Shown here in pieces: positions 1 to 9,435 of a stretch of 64,000 nt of DNA. The notes beneath the pieces are model-generated. The model was not told the origin of the DNA. It saw only the letters and a program-made list of their open reading frames with translations, and searched no databases. How positions within the stretch are numbered: position 1 is the first letter of the stretch; every line of letters starts with the position of its first letter. The stretch is from positions 27,014 to 91,013 of the forward strand of contig DOLC01000002.1 in assembly GCA_003509545.1 (NCBI GenBank), written 5' to 3'. This DNA is from Peptococcaceae bacterium (GTDB lineage: Bacteria; Bacillota; DSM-521; Neomoorellales; Neomoorellaceae). The position numbers and the translations under genes were made by a program.

Positions 1-53
1 CAGGGGTGGGTGTGGACGTGAAGGTCGATGGCCCCTTCCAGGTTCACCAGCAT
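1..53 (-). CDS. Amidohydrolase-like protein, N-terminal fragment (runs off the window)
   Basis: Only the first 17 or so codons are inside the window. They begin at an ATG preceded by a strong AGGAGGT ribosome site at about 62-69, which overlaps the stop of the upstream preA-like gene. The visible peptide starts MLVNLEGAIDLHVHTHP. The HxHxH pattern after a short beta strand is the metal-binding start of amidohydrolase-superfamily barrels. Its tight coupling to the PreA-like dehydrogenase suggests a role in the same ring-compound pathway. Substrate cannot be judged from this fragment. Confidence 0.6.
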   Translation of the reverse strand, partial: MLVNLEGAIDLHVHTHP

Positions 54-67
54 TTTAGGAGAACCTC

Positions 68-1222
68 CTATTCCTTCAACTCTATGGCTCCCACCGGGCA
101 CCACTGGGCACATAGGCCGCAGCCGTCGCAGGCTTCCCTGTCCGCCCAGGTCCGGCCGTCTTCCCGGTGGATGGCGCCGTAGAAGCAGACCCTCGAGCAA
201 ATATCGCAATTCTTGCAGAGGTCAGGATTGATGGTGGCAAAGCGGGGCGGCTCCTGGGCCAACTCTTCCACGGTCTTGATATGGGGCAGGGCAATGCCCC
301 GGAAATCTTCTATCGTGCGGTACCCCTTACGATCCATGAATTCGCTCAGGCCGCGCAATATCCTTTCTACCTTCCCCAAACCTTCCCACATCACGGCCGT
401 GGCCACCTGAACGGTTGTCGCCCCCAACATGATATATTCCACTACTTCCTGCCAGCTGCTCACGCCGCCCACCGCCGAAAGGGGAACCTTTACCGCCCGG
501 GCCACTTCGGAGAAATGGCGCATAATAATGGGCTTTATGGCCGGGCCCGTATACCCGCCGTAGCCCCGTAAGTATGGCCTACCTGTCTCTATATCCACTC
601 CGGCGAAGGAGCGAATGGAGTTGCTGATGGTAATAGCATCCACCCCTGCCTCTACCGCCGCCTGGGCGATTTCTACCATATCGGATACATTGGGGGTGAG
701 TTTAACCGAAAGGGGCAACTTAACGGCTCCTTTGGCCGCCTTTACCTGGCGATAGGTCAGTTCCGGGCTCTTGCCTATATGCATGCCTACTGTGGAGGCC
801 GGCATGGGGCAAGAAACGTTCAATTCAAAGAGGTCCACCAACCCGGTGGCCTCCACCTGGCTGGCCAGTTCCGCCGTCTGCTCCGGTTCCGGCATGGCCA
901 GAATGCTGGCGAAGATTTTAGCTCCCCCTTCCCTGGCCAGGGCCAGATCCTGCGCTATCCATTCCTCGCGGGTCTTGGTAGTAAACAGTTCCAAGTTGAC
1001 CATTCCTATAGGACGGTTGCCCACGCGGTACAAGAACAGCCGCCCGTTCCGCGGATGCGCCGCCCAGTCCTGGATGGGGCCTATGGTCTTGGGTATGACG
1101 GCGCCGAAGCCCGCCTCTCCCGCCCTTTTCAGGCGAAGGCCGTCCCACCCGGGGGTGGCCGAAGCCAGCACCAGGGGATTACGGAAGGTTACACCGGCGA
1201 AGTTTACGCGAAGATTGGCCAT
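68..1222 (-). CDS. PreA-like dihydropyrimidine dehydrogenase / dihydroorotate dehydrogenase family flavoprotein with C-terminal 2x[4Fe-4S]
   Basis: A 384-residue protein. Residues 1 to about 310 form an FMN-binding TIM barrel of the dihydroorotate/dihydropyrimidine dehydrogenase family, with an NVSCPMP motif near residue 136 that carries the family's catalytic cysteine. The last 60 residues hold two ferredoxin motifs, CKNCDICSRVC and CDGCGLCAQWCP. This matches PreA, the subunit that reduces uracil/thymine or a related heterocycle, normally with PreT as electron donor. No preT is next to it here, so the donor may be ferredoxin. I chose the ATG at 1222, 8 bases after GAGGTG, over a TTG two codons upstream. 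The racemase-like and PucR genes upstream support a catabolic setting; the exact substrate is unknown. Confidence 0.82.
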   Translation of the reverse strand: MANLRVNFAGVTFRNPLVLASATPGWDGLRLKRAGEAGFGAVIPKTIGPIQDWAAHPRNGRLFLYRVGNRPIGMVNLELFTTKTREEWIAQDLALAREGGAKIFASILAMPEPEQTAELASQVEATGLVDLFELNVSCPMPASTVGMHIGKSPELTYRQVKAAKGAVKLPLSVKLTPNVSDMVEIAQAAVEAGVDAITISNSIRSFAGVDIETGRPYLRGYGGYTGPAIKPIIMRHFSEVARAVKVPLSAVGGVSSWQEVVEYIMLGATTVQVATAVMWEGLGKVERILRGLSEFMDRKGYRTIEDFRGIALPHIKTVEELAQEPPRFATINPDLCKNCDICSRVCFYGAIHREDGRTWADREACDGCGLCAQWCPVGAIELKE

Positions 1223-1318
1223 ATCCAATGCACCTCTTATTTTGTGGATTTACCCTTGATCTTCTGCCTTAAAATTCATTTTCCTTTAGACTACTGTTAC
1301 AAGTGTTAGTTGTTTGTC

Positions 1319-2002
1319 TTATGCCTTTGTACCCAATTCTCTTAATACATCCAAGGCCTGTTCCAAGGCAGCCTGATTACTGGTAACTACAGGAAGACCC
1401 GTAAGGTATTCCAGGCGGTCCCTTATTTCCAAGCCGCGAAAATTGGTGCAGGAAATAAAGATCCCGTCCACCAGCTGCCCCTCTACGGTCTTCAGGGCAA
1501 AGGCCAATATCTCCTCGGGGGGTACGGAGGCAATGGCAAAATTATGGTCAATTCCCAGGCCGGCAATGGTGGCTGCCGACAATCCGTCGTCCTCCAGGCT
1601 CTTCCGGATCCTGGAGTTTAGAGCATCAACGTAAGGGGTTATTACAGCCACCTTCTGTATACGCCGTCTCTTCAGGGCGCGGCGCACACTGGCCACCGTG
1701 CTGATGGCCGGACACCCGGCCACCTCGCTTATCCGCCTGCATAGCTCTTCATCGTAGGCATTGCCCCGAAGGGCCCCGGCCGAGGTGCAGCCGAAGACGA
1801 TAGCATGGGGCTCTACGGTGGCCAGATCGTTAAGGGCCCGAGGGAAGTGGACGTCCAGCATTTCCTCTTCGCCGGCCACTGTGGTATCCTTTAGATACAT
1901 GCGCGCGACGTGGAGGGTGATATGACTGGGAAGGTGGCGGTAGAAATCCACTTCCATTACGGAATTAGAGGAAGGAACTATTAAGCCCAGCCTTTGGTAC
2001 AT
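1319..2002 (-). CDS. Asp/Glu racemase superfamily protein (maleate isomerase / arylmalonate decarboxylase / hydantoin racemase type)
   Basis: A 227-residue protein of the aspartate/glutamate racemase superfamily. It has the two expected catalytic cysteines in symmetry-related motifs, VFGCTSAG near residue 89 and ISCTNFRG near residue 183, and a typical N-terminal IVPSSNSVMEVDF strand. Family members racemise or isomerise small acids, including maleate, hydantoins and arylmalonates. Sequence alone does not fix the substrate. The ATG at 2002 is preceded by AGGGGGA at a good distance, so I prefer it to a TTG 12 codons upstream. Its position between the PucR regulator and the PreA-like enzyme suggests ring-product or dicarboxylic acid metabolism. 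Confidence 0.78.
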   Translation of the reverse strand: MYQRLGLIVPSSNSVMEVDFYRHLPSHITLHVARMYLKDTTVAGEEEMLDVHFPRALNDLATVEPHAIVFGCTSAGALRGNAYDEELCRRISEVAGCPAISTVASVRRALKRRRIQKVAVITPYVDALNSRIRKSLEDDGLSAATIAGLGIDHNFAIASVPPEEILAFALKTVEGQLVDGIFISCTNFRGLEIRDRLEYLTGLPVVTSNQAALEQALDVLRELGTKA

Positions 2003-2143
2003 TCGGTCTATCCCCCTATAGCCCGGCCATGGCCTCAAATCCTTACGCGTTAGATTATTTCTACACTTTATGGGCCCGGGCCTTTAGACTAGTAGCATAA
2101 ACCGAAGGCGTTTTTTCTGGGCCGATGGTATAGGGGCTTCCCC

Positions 2144-3775
2144 TTAAGGGGTAAGCTGGGTCAGCTTTAAAGCCAGCATTAAGGCAAATCTGTTTTCCGC
2201 ATCGTTCAGGTCCAGGCCGGTAATCTCTTGTATCTTTTTCAACCTGTATATCACCGAGTTTTTGTGGACGAACAGGGCTTGGGCGGTCCGGCGCAAATTG
2301 CCGTCGTTCTTCAAATAACATGCCAAGGTGGCCGTTAGGTCTGTTTTGTTCTGGGCATCGTAGGCCTTAAGCTTGCCGATATATTCCTGACAAAAGGTGT
2401 AGGCCGCGGGCGCATCTTTTACATAAAACAAAACCCGCAGGGGGCCGAGCTCTGAAAAGAAGACGGGTTTTTCTTCTCTGCGGTCTAAGGCGACCTTTAA
2501 CGCGACTTGCGCTTCTTCGTAAGAAGTCTTTACATACTCCAACCCTTCGTAGGGTCGGCCCACGCCTACGCCGAATCGCACCTTAGAAAAACGGGCCTTC
2601 GCAGCCTTTAGAATCTCGCCGAGGCGCTCGGGCAATTCCTTTTCCGTCTCGGAATAAAAGCGCAGCAGCCCAACGACCCGGCTATCCCTACTGACCACCA
2701 ACACGCCCCCCGGGTGCCGGGAAAACCGGGAACGGAGGAGGTGAATCACTTCCGAAGGAATTTCGACTTCGTAAGGCGAGGCCTTGTCCGGCCCTTGGAA
2801 GCCCACTACTATCACGGCCAGCCGGCCCGCCAGGTTTATTCCCAGGTGGGCCGCCCGTTTCAACACGGTACCGGCATTCTCTATTTCGCCCTTCAGCAGT
2901 TCGTCCAGTAGCTCTCCCCGCAGCCGAATTTCCGTTTCGGCAACGGCCTTCTCCTTGGCAAACTCCAGGGCCACGATGGTCGCACCCGTTTCTATACCCC
3001 TTATCTCGATGTCGTTTAGGTGCCGGCTGCTCTGGAGGATGACCAGATACCCCTCAATCTTCTCCCGACAGGCCACCGGTACCACAACGCTTTCGGGCAA
3101 CTCGGGGCTCAAGCGAAGGATGGTGGCCCGGTGGGGTACCAATTCCTGTAATTCCGGCGGTACCTCCCGGAAAATTTCCTGTAAGGCCTGCTGGTGCCAA
3201 GACAAGGTTTCACTGCCGGCCAGGGGCGGATAACCGGCCCCGAGACAGGTACCGTAACCGAAAATGAAAACAGGATTGGCCGTAAATTGGGCTAGGGCGC
3301 TGCATACGCCCTGCAATCCCGTGCCCCTCAAGAGCACATTGAGGAGGAGATTATGGATTTCGTCGGTCCTACGCCGCCGGTAAAGCTGTTCATTAATCAG
3401 GAGCTCGAAAATAGGCAACATAATTTCCATATACGGGACGTCGGGGGGCAGTTCCAGCAGGGGCAAACCCACCCGCTCGGCATGTTCAACCATATCCTCG
3501 GGGATCCCAAAGAGATATTGACCCGGCTTGATACCGAAGGCGGCCACGCCCTTTCCAGCCAGGTCGTATATAATCCTCCGGCGCAGCTCGGGGTTGTCTT
3601 TAAAGGCATAGCCGGCCGTAAGCAGGAGCTCGCCGCCCTTCATCCAGCGGGCGACCTCCGGGACTTCCATAATATTTACAAAGGTTATCTCATTGTCCAA
3701 ACCCCGCCGGCCGGCCACAAGTTTGGCCCGCCGCAAGGGCCCGATGCTTAGAGCCTGTCTTACCTTTAGGGACAT
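2144..3775 (-). CDS. PucR-family transcriptional regulator (CdaR type)
   Basis: A 543-residue regulator with the PucR arrangement. It has an N-terminal PucR ligand domain (about 1-125, with ELLLTAGYAF), a central GGDEF-like region (about 280-420) and a C-terminal helix-turn-helix of the HTH_30 type (about 480-535, LRRTAQALFVHKNSVIYRL). The family includes PucR, the purine-catabolism regulator, and CdaR, the sugar-diacid regulator. The gene lies upstream of the racemase and PreA-like genes on the same strand and is their most likely regulator. The ATG at 3775 follows GAGGTGG by about 6 bases; a GTG three codons earlier would abut that ribosome site. Confidence 0.88.
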   Translation of the reverse strand: MSLKVRQALSIGPLRRAKLVAGRRGLDNEITFVNIMEVPEVARWMKGGELLLTAGYAFKDNPELRRRIIYDLAGKGVAAFGIKPGQYLFGIPEDMVEHAERVGLPLLELPPDVPYMEIMLPIFELLINEQLYRRRRTDEIHNLLLNVLLRGTGLQGVCSALAQFTANPVFIFGYGTCLGAGYPPLAGSETLSWHQQALQEIFREVPPELQELVPHRATILRLSPELPESVVVPVACREKIEGYLVILQSSRHLNDIEIRGIETGATIVALEFAKEKAVAETEIRLRGELLDELLKGEIENAGTVLKRAAHLGINLAGRLAVIVVGFQGPDKASPYEVEIPSEVIHLLRSRFSRHPGGVLVVSRDSRVVGLLRFYSETEKELPERLGEILKAAKARFSKVRFGVGVGRPYEGLEYVKTSYEEAQVALKVALDRREEKPVFFSELGPLRVLFYVKDAPAAYTFCQEYIGKLKAYDAQNKTDLTATLACYLKNDGNLRRTAQALFVHKNSVIYRLKKIQEITGLDLNDAENRFALMLALKLTQLTP

Positions 3776-3957
3776 GGGCACCACCTCAACATTATTTTAC
3801 ATAATTCGACGCCTGAAAAATAACTTCCTCCTCCCTCTTTAAACAGCCGCGGATACGGTTATTCTAAAAACTGGGAGGATTTTGGGGCCCCCTGCCGAAA
3901 TATACAAATCGGTCTCCGAATAATGTCCAAAAAATATTTCCAAGGGGTGATAAGGGG

Positions 3958-4476
3958 ATGTCTAACATAATGCATACCGCCGCGGAACTCATGGCCATAG
4001 CTGCCCGTACGGCGCCCAAGGCGGCAGGCAAGGACTTCGTGGTCTTGGAGATCTTACAGGGAGACCAATTGGAAAAATTGGCCGACGCCATGGTCGAATA
4101 CGGACGTCAGGCCGGCCGCAAGAACTTCGACCGGGACGGGGAGAATGTGAGGCGTTCGGCAGCGGTACTGCTGGTGGGTTTAAGAAACGCCCAAAAGACC
4201 GGCTTGGACTGCGGTGCCTGTGGAGAGCCGCGGTGCGCAGAGCTCAAGGATTTCCAGCCGGGCCCGGAGTTTGCCGGCCCCATATGCGCCTGGCGCCTCC
4301 TGGATCTGGGGATAGCCATAGGTTCGGCGGTCAAAACGGCCAGCATCCTTAATATCGACAACCGGATTATGTACCGCATTGGGGTTGTGGCCCGGCGGCT
4401 GGGCCTGATAGACGCTGAAATTGCCGTGGGCATACCCCTTTCCGCCACCGGCAAGAACATCTATTTCGACCGTTAA
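3958..4476 (+). CDS. DUF2148 ferredoxin-domain protein
   Basis: A 172-residue protein of the DUF2148 family, conserved in anaerobic Firmicutes and archaea. The recognisable motif is CGACGEPRCAE near residue 83, with a further cysteine in GPICAWR near residue 105, probably ligating an iron-sulfur cluster. The N-terminal helical region ends in a conserved KDFVVLEIL stretch. The function is unknown. It is transcribed alone and divergently from pucR, with AAGGGGTG before its ATG, and ends at a strong hairpin shared with the convergent phosphoesterase gene. Confidence 0.85.
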   Translation: MSNIMHTAAELMAIAARTAPKAAGKDFVVLEILQGDQLEKLADAMVEYGRQAGRKNFDRDGENVRRSAAVLLVGLRNAQKTGLDCGACGEPRCAELKDFQPGPEFAGPICAWRLLDLGIAIGSAVKTASILNIDNRIMYRIGVVARRLGLIDAEIAVGIPLSATGKNIYFDR

Positions 4477-4481
4477 TGGAA

Positions 4482-4511
4482 GAGGTCCCTCACCACCCGG
4501 TGAGGGACCTC
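4482..4511. terminator. Bidirectional hairpin between convergent genes
   Basis: A perfect 13-bp inverted repeat (4482-4494 pairing with 4499-4511, 4-base loop) directly follows the DUF2148 stop codon and abuts the stop of the convergent phosphoesterase gene. It lacks a long U tract on either side, but its position suggests shared transcription termination. Confidence 0.75.
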
Positions 4512-4512
4512 C

Positions 4513-5193
4513 TTAGTTCACCCGCGCCGGCCGGAAGGCCAGGTGATCTCCGGACACCAAATGAAATTCCACTCCCCAGTGGTTTCCGTCCAGGGCCTTG
4601 AGGCGGTCCTGGCCGTGGAGATGGGCGTAATAGCACCGTTGAACCCCGTACTCCCGCATCAGGTCCACGAAGGCCGAAGGCTCGCCGACAAGAGCCGGCG
4701 GGTAATGCATCATGACCAATACGGGTTCCGCCCCCTGCCGTTTTTTCACCACTTCCTGCAGGGCCCTTTCCAGCCGCAGGATTTCCCTGCGGTAAACCCG
4801 CTCGTCGGTTTCCGGGTTAAAAAGGGGATGCCCCGGCACCAGCCAACCGCGGGTACCGCAAACGGCCACCCCCTCCGTCACCTCGGGTTTCAACAGGTCG
4901 AAGTCCGCGTCCAGGACGGCTTCCCGCATCTTCTTCTCGGTCTGCCACCAATAATCGTGGTTGCCTTTAAGTATTCTTTTACGGCCGGGCAAGCTCTTTA
5001 AAAGCCTGAGGTGGGGCAGGGCTTCTTCCAGGCGCATGGCCCAGCTGAGGTCTCCCAGGAGGTAAACGGTATCCCCGGGCCCGACGACCCGTTTCCATTC
5101 CCTCACTATCCTATCCTCGTGGTGGTCCCACTCCGGTCCGAAGATAGACATATCACGTCCCAGATGGAGATCGCCCAAGGCAAAAAGGGCCAT
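4513..5193 (-). CDS. Metallophosphoesterase (calcineurin-like)
   Basis: A 226-residue calcineurin-like phosphoesterase. The metal-binding motifs occur in order: GDLHLG near residue 7, GDLSW near residue 48, GNHDYWW near residue 81, MMHYPP near residue 161 and YAHLHG near residue 190. They coordinate a dinuclear metal centre that hydrolyses phosphoesters; the natural substrate is not evident. The ATG at 5193 has GGAGGATAA just upstream. The gene follows the isocitrate-dehydrogenase-like gene by 16 bases and is probably cotranscribed with it. Confidence 0.88.
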   Translation of the reverse strand: MALFALGDLHLGRDMSIFGPEWDHHEDRIVREWKRVVGPGDTVYLLGDLSWAMRLEEALPHLRLLKSLPGRKRILKGNHDYWWQTEKKMREAVLDADFDLLKPEVTEGVAVCGTRGWLVPGHPLFNPETDERVYRREILRLERALQEVVKKRQGAEPVLVMMHYPPALVGEPSAFVDLMREYGVQRCYYAHLHGQDRLKALDGNHWGVEFHLVSGDHLAFRPARVN

Positions 5194-5209
5194 ATTTATC
5201 CTCCGCCCT

Positions 5210-6211
5210 CTACTCCAACCTCCGCACAATGGCGTCTGCCATCTCCTGGGTTCCCGCCGAACCGCCCAGGTCGTAGGTTAAATACCTTCCCTCGGCCAAA
5301 ACCGCGTTGATGGCCTCCATGACCCTGGAGGCGGCCTCGTTTTCCCCCAGGTGTTCCAGCATCATTACCCCGGAAAGGATAGTGGCCAGGGGATTAACCT
5401 TGTTCTGGCCGGCATATTTGGGGGCACTCCCGTGGATGGGCTCGAAAACCGCGGCCTCCTCCCCCAGATTGGCCCCCGGGGCCACCCCCAGGCCCCCCAC
5501 CAGGCCGGCGCAGAGGTCGGAAAGGATGTCGCCGTACAGGTTGGGCAGTACCAGGACATCGTATTGTTCCGGCTTCTGCACCAGTTGCATACTCAGATTA
5601 TCTACAATCCGGTCGTCGGCCTCGATTTCAGGATAATCCTTGGCCACCTCGTAAAAGCAGCGCAGGAAAAGGCCGTCGGTGAGCTTCAAAATATTGGCCT
5701 TATGTCCTGCGGTCACCCGGCGGCGGCCCTTCTTGCGGGCATATTCAAAGGCCGCCCGGGCGATCCTCTCCGAGCCCTTGCGCGTAATAATTTTGATACT
5801 CTCCGCCGCATCTTCGTCTACGGTATGTTCCACCCCGGCATATAGGTCTTCGGTATTCTCCCGGAAAACCACCAGGTCTATCCCCTGGTACCTAGAAGGC
5901 ACATTGGGCAGATTCCTGACCGGCCGCACATTGGCATAGAGGTCCAACTCTTTGCGCAGGGCCACATTGACGCTGCGAAAACCGGTTCCCACCGGAGTGG
6001 TAATGGGCCCTTTGAGGGCCACCTTGTTCCGCCTGATGGATTCCAACACTTCTGAAGGCAAGACGCTGCCGCATTTCTGAAGGGCTGTTTCACCTGCCTC
6101 CACCACTTCCCACTCGAGTTCGGCCCCGCTGGCCTCCAGTACCCGCCGCGCCGCAGCAATCACTTCGGGGCCGATCCCATCCCCGGGTATTAACGTTACT
6201 ACATGTCGCAA
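5210..6211 (-). CDS. Isocitrate/isopropylmalate dehydrogenase family protein, probably NAD-dependent isocitrate dehydrogenase
   Basis: A 333-residue decarboxylating beta-hydroxyacid dehydrogenase. It begins with [12 protein letters not shown] and has substrate-binding RPVRN near residue 96, [11 protein letters not shown] near residue 116, [10 protein letters not shown] near residue 173 and the metal-binding loop YGDILSD near residue 228. The [18 protein letters not shown] pattern is closer to short NAD-type isocitrate or homoisocitrate dehydrogenases than to LeuB, and no leu genes are nearby. I place the start at TTG 6211, six bases after GGAGGTGG, which gives the standard family length. A TATAAT-like box lies at 6250-6255. 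The role is likely 2-oxoglutarate formation; homoisocitrate dehydrogenase activity is not excluded. Confidence 0.8.
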   Translation of the reverse strand: MRHVVTLIPGDGIGPEVIAAARRVLEASGAELEWEVVEAGETALQKCGSVLPSEVLESIRRNKVALKGPITTPVGTGFRSVNVALRKELDLYANVRPVRNLPNVPSRYQGIDLVVFRENTEDLYAGVEHTVDEDAAESIKIITRKGSERIARAAFEYARKKGRRRVTAGHKANILKLTDGLFLRCFYEVAKDYPEIEADDRIVDNLSMQLVQKPEQYDVLVLPNLYGDILSDLCAGLVGGLGVAPGANLGEEAAVFEPIHGSAPKYAGQNKVNPLATILSGVMMLEHLGENEAASRVMEAINAVLAEGRYLTYDLGGSAGTQEMADAIVRRLE

Positions 6212-6390
6212 ATTCTGCCACCTCCGCCTTGGAAACAATTACGCCTCTAATTATACGCAATTTGCCCTTCGCGAGCCAGCCCTCCGGCCAGAAGTTCCCT
6301 CTTTTTGCCGAGTACCCGTTTGCCAACCGGCAGGTAAACAAAGGTTGCCATGGATTTTCCCGCGAGTTACAATAAACCCGGAGGCGGAAC

Positions 6391-8073
6391 TTGGTTATGC
6401 TCATCGGCCTGGACATGGGCGGCACCCATACCGACGCCGTCCTCATCTCCGGAGGAGAAGTCATACGACACGTTAAGGTTCTCACCGATCCCGCCGACTT
6501 TTTGGCTTCCGTGCGGGAGGCCCTCGATACCCTCCTGGAAGGCCGGGACCCGGCAACTGTTCGGCGCATAAACCTGAGTACCACCGTATGCACCAATGCC
6601 ATTGTGGAGGGGAAAACAGAGCCCGTGGGGCTCCTGCTGGAACCCGGTCCCGGACTGAATCCCTCGTTCTTGGCCTGCGCGAAGGTGAATGTCTTCCTCC
6701 AGGGCAGCATTGATCACCGCGGGCGGGAAACGGGCAGCCTTAAAGTTGGGGAGCTGGAGGCGGCCAAGGAACAATTCGCGGCTGCGGGCATCCGGTGCCT
6801 GGCGGCGGTGGGGAAATTCTCGGTGCGCAACCCTGCCCATGAATTGGAAATTGCTAAGAGGTTGGAGGGCAGCTACGACTTCATCACCCTGGGCCACCGA
6901 CTGTCGGGCAGGTTAGCTTTTCCCCGGCGGGTCTACACCGCCTACCTGAACAGTTCCGTGTGGCGGGTCTACAGCCGCTTTGCCGAGGCCGTCCGGTCTT
7001 ATGGGAAAAGCAGGGGTTTGAAAATAGAACCCTTTATTCTCAAGGCCGACGGAGGTACCTTGACTTTATCCGGCGCGATGAATACTCCCGTAGAAACTAT
7101 CCTTTCCGGACCGGCGGCCAGCATCATGGGGGCCCTGGCCCTCGCGCCGGGAGAAGACGATTGTGTCATCCTGGACGTCGGCGGTACCACTACGGATATC
7201 GCCTTCTGCGCCGGCGGAGTTCCCCTTTTTGAGCCCCAGGGCATACGCCTGGGGCCTTATCCTACCCTGGTGCGGTCCTTCTTCGTTCACTCCATAGGAC
7301 TAGGCGGCGATAGCTCTGTTAGAATAGCCGACAGGCGGATGGCCATCGGTCCCCAGCGCCAGGGGCCCCCTGTCGCCCTTGGCGGTCCCGCTCCCACCCC
7401 TACCGACGCCTTCATCGCCCTGGGCATGCTCCCGGTGGGAGACCGGGGGCTGGCCGTGGAGGCCATAGAGGGCCTCGGCAGGAGCCTGGGCTTGTCCGTC
7501 AGGGCAACGGCTCACAGCATCCTGGACGAATTGGCCGCCGGTATCGCCGGGGCCGTCGGCCGGCTTCTTAATTACCTTAACAGCCGGCCTGTGTATACCA
7601 TCCGGGAGGTTCTCACGGAAAGGAAACTGGAGCCGCGCCGGGTAATTGCCGTGGGAGCCCCAGCTCCCCTCTTGAAGCCCTTCCTGGAAAAAGCCTTAGG
7701 CCTCCCGGTAGAAGTGCCTTCCCTGGCCGGGGTGGCCAATGCGGTAGGCGCGGCTTTAAGCCACCCCACGGCCACCCTGGCCGTCTTTGCCGACACGGAG
7801 AGGGGCGTCCTGACAGCTCCGGAAATAGGGTGGCAGGAAAGGATCGGCCGCTCCTTTTCCTTGGATGATGCGCGGCAGCGGGCCTTCGCCCTGCTGGAGC
7901 GGCGCCTCAGGGAACTGGGATACACCGAAGGGACACCCGAAATAGAGGTTATAGAGGAGCAGTCCTTCAATATGGTTCGCGGGTTTTACACCGTCGGCAG
8001 AAACATACGCCTCAAGGTCCAGAACCGGCCGTCCTTAGGCGGCCTGAAAGGGGGCGGCAATTGCCATGCTTAA
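6391..8073 (+). CDS. Hydantoinase/oxoprolinase family protein (HyuA-like, ASKHA fold)
   Basis: A 560-residue ATP-grasping protein of the hydantoinase A/oxoprolinase family. The phosphate-binding loops are visible as GLDMGGTHTDAV near residue 6 and LDVGGTTTDIAF near residue 256. The N-terminal part corresponds to the Hydant_A_N domain and the middle to the hydantoinase core. Known members cleave hydantoins, 5-oxoproline or methylhydantoin with ATP, and some belong to acetone carboxylase complexes. No HyuB partner is present. The TTG at 6391 is six bases after GGAGG, a better spacing than the ATG at 6397. The gene overlaps the downstream deacetylase-like gene by 8 bases, so the two are translationally coupled. 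Confidence 0.82.
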   Translation: MVMLIGLDMGGTHTDAVLISGGEVIRHVKVLTDPADFLASVREALDTLLEGRDPATVRRINLSTTVCTNAIVEGKTEPVGLLLEPGPGLNPSFLACAKVNVFLQGSIDHRGRETGSLKVGELEAAKEQFAAAGIRCLAAVGKFSVRNPAHELEIAKRLEGSYDFITLGHRLSGRLAFPRRVYTAYLNSSVWRVYSRFAEAVRSYGKSRGLKIEPFILKADGGTLTLSGAMNTPVETILSGPAASIMGALALAPGEDDCVILDVGGTTTDIAFCAGGVPLFEPQGIRLGPYPTLVRSFFVHSIGLGGDSSVRIADRRMAIGPQRQGPPVALGGPAPTPTDAFIALGMLPVGDRGLAVEAIEGLGRSLGLSVRATAHSILDELAAGIAGAVGRLLNYLNSRPVYTIREVLTERKLEPRRVIAVGAPAPLLKPFLEKALGLPVEVPSLAGVANAVGAALSHPTATLAVFADTERGVLTAPEIGWQERIGRSFSLDDARQRAFALLERRLRELGYTEGTPEIEVIEEQSFNMVRGFYTVGRNIRLKVQNRPSLGGLKGGGNCHA

Positions 8074-9379
8074 AGCGCCTCACCGCCTCGGGCTGGTCTT
8101 TTTCCCGGCCTACGATTGGGCCATCTCCCCTACCCACCCGGAGAGGGAGGAACGGCTCCTCTATACCCAAGACCAGGTCTGGGAAGAGGGAATTTTAGAT
8201 ATCGACGGGATTACCGAATACCGTCCCCGCCCGGCCGGCATCAAGGATGTGGAGAGGGTCCACATCTGCGTACCCGATGTTAGAAGCCGCGCCGGCGACT
8301 CCGACCTAATTGCCGCCGGCGGCGCCCTCGTCGCGGCCGATGCCGTCCTCCGGGGAGAGGTCGACCGGGCCTTTGCCATAGTGCGTCCCCCCGGTCACCA
8401 TGCCCAGCGTATTGTCTACGGCAACCGCGGCTTCTGCAATATTAATATCGAAGCCATTATGATCGAATACATCCGCCGCCGGTACGGCCCCAAGCGCATC
8501 GCCATTGTGGATACCGATTGCCATCACGGCGACGGTACCCAGGACATCTACTGGCACGACAAAGATACCCTGTATATTTCCATCCACCAGGATGGCCGCA
8601 CCCTTTACCCGGGTTCCGGGTTTTTGCCCGAGTTCGGGGGTCCCAACGCCTGCGGCTATACCCTGAACCTGCCCCTGCCCCCTGAAACGGGGGAGGAGGG
8701 ATTCCTTTACGCCGTAGAAAACCTGATCCTCCCGGTGCTGGAGGATTTTCGGCCCGACCTAATCATTAATTCCGCGGGGCAGGACAACCATTACACGGAT
8801 CCCATCACCAATATGCGTTTTTCCGCCCGGGGCTATGCCCGGCTGACCGAACTGCTACAACCCCACATCGCCGTCCTGGAGGGGGGCTACTCCATCGAAG
8901 GTGCCCTCCCTTACGTCAACCTGGGTATCATCTTGGCCCTGGCGGGCCTCGATTATTCCTGGGTCCGGGAGCCCGACTACAGCCCAGCCAAAGTGGCTCA
9001 GCCCCGGGAAATCACCGACTACATCGCCCGCCTATGCCGCGAAACTTATGCCGCCTGGCGGCAGCGACACGAAATCCGGGCCAGGAGCGTAGCCGGCCGC
9101 AAAGAGATCTCCCGCCAGCGCCGCGTTTACTACGATACCGAAGGGCTGTTGGAGCTCCAGAAGGAGACCACCTTGGTCTGCGACGACTGCGCCGGGCTCA
9201 CCTGGATTGACTCCCGCTGCGCCGACCGCGGGGAGCATATCCTGGCCGTCTTTATTCCGCGGGACGCCTGCCCCCGTTGTCGGCAGGAAGGAGAAAAGCT
9301 GTTCCGCCGGGCCGACCGCCGGACCTATACCGGAGTATACCTCCAGGACCGGCCGGAGGACCTGCTTCTCAAGGAATGA
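8066..9379 (+). CDS. Histone-deacetylase-family (arginase/deacetylase fold) amidohydrolase with C-terminal zinc-ribbon-like tail
   Basis: A 437-residue protein. Residues 1 to about 310 match the bacterial histone deacetylase/acetylpolyamine amidohydrolase fold. RPPGHHA near residue 109 holds the catalytic histidines, DTDCHHGDGT near residue 150 gives zinc ligands, and SAGQDNH near residue 237 and LEGGYS near residue 273 are further active-site loops. The last 80 residues carry two CxxC pairs, CDDC and CPRC, resembling a zinc ribbon, which is unusual for this family. It overlaps the hydantoinase-like gene, which implies a joint pathway such as opening and deacylating a cyclic amide. The substrate is unknown. 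Confidence 0.82.
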   Translation: MLKAPHRLGLVFFPAYDWAISPTHPEREERLLYTQDQVWEEGILDIDGITEYRPRPAGIKDVERVHICVPDVRSRAGDSDLIAAGGALVAADAVLRGEVDRAFAIVRPPGHHAQRIVYGNRGFCNINIEAIMIEYIRRRYGPKRIAIVDTDCHHGDGTQDIYWHDKDTLYISIHQDGRTLYPGSGFLPEFGGPNACGYTLNLPLPPETGEEGFLYAVENLILPVLEDFRPDLIINSAGQDNHYTDPITNMRFSARGYARLTELLQPHIAVLEGGYSIEGALPYVNLGIILALAGLDYSWVREPDYSPAKVAQPREITDYIARLCRETYAAWRQRHEIRARSVAGRKEISRQRRVYYDTEGLLELQKETTLVCDDCAGLTWIDSRCADRGEHILAVFIPRDACPRCRQEGEKLFRRADRRTYTGVYLQDRPEDLLLKE

Positions 9380-9435
9380 AGGCCCGGCGTTCCCCTGTCC
9401 GGCCTGCGCCCGCCGCCGCTTTATGGCTAAGGAAA

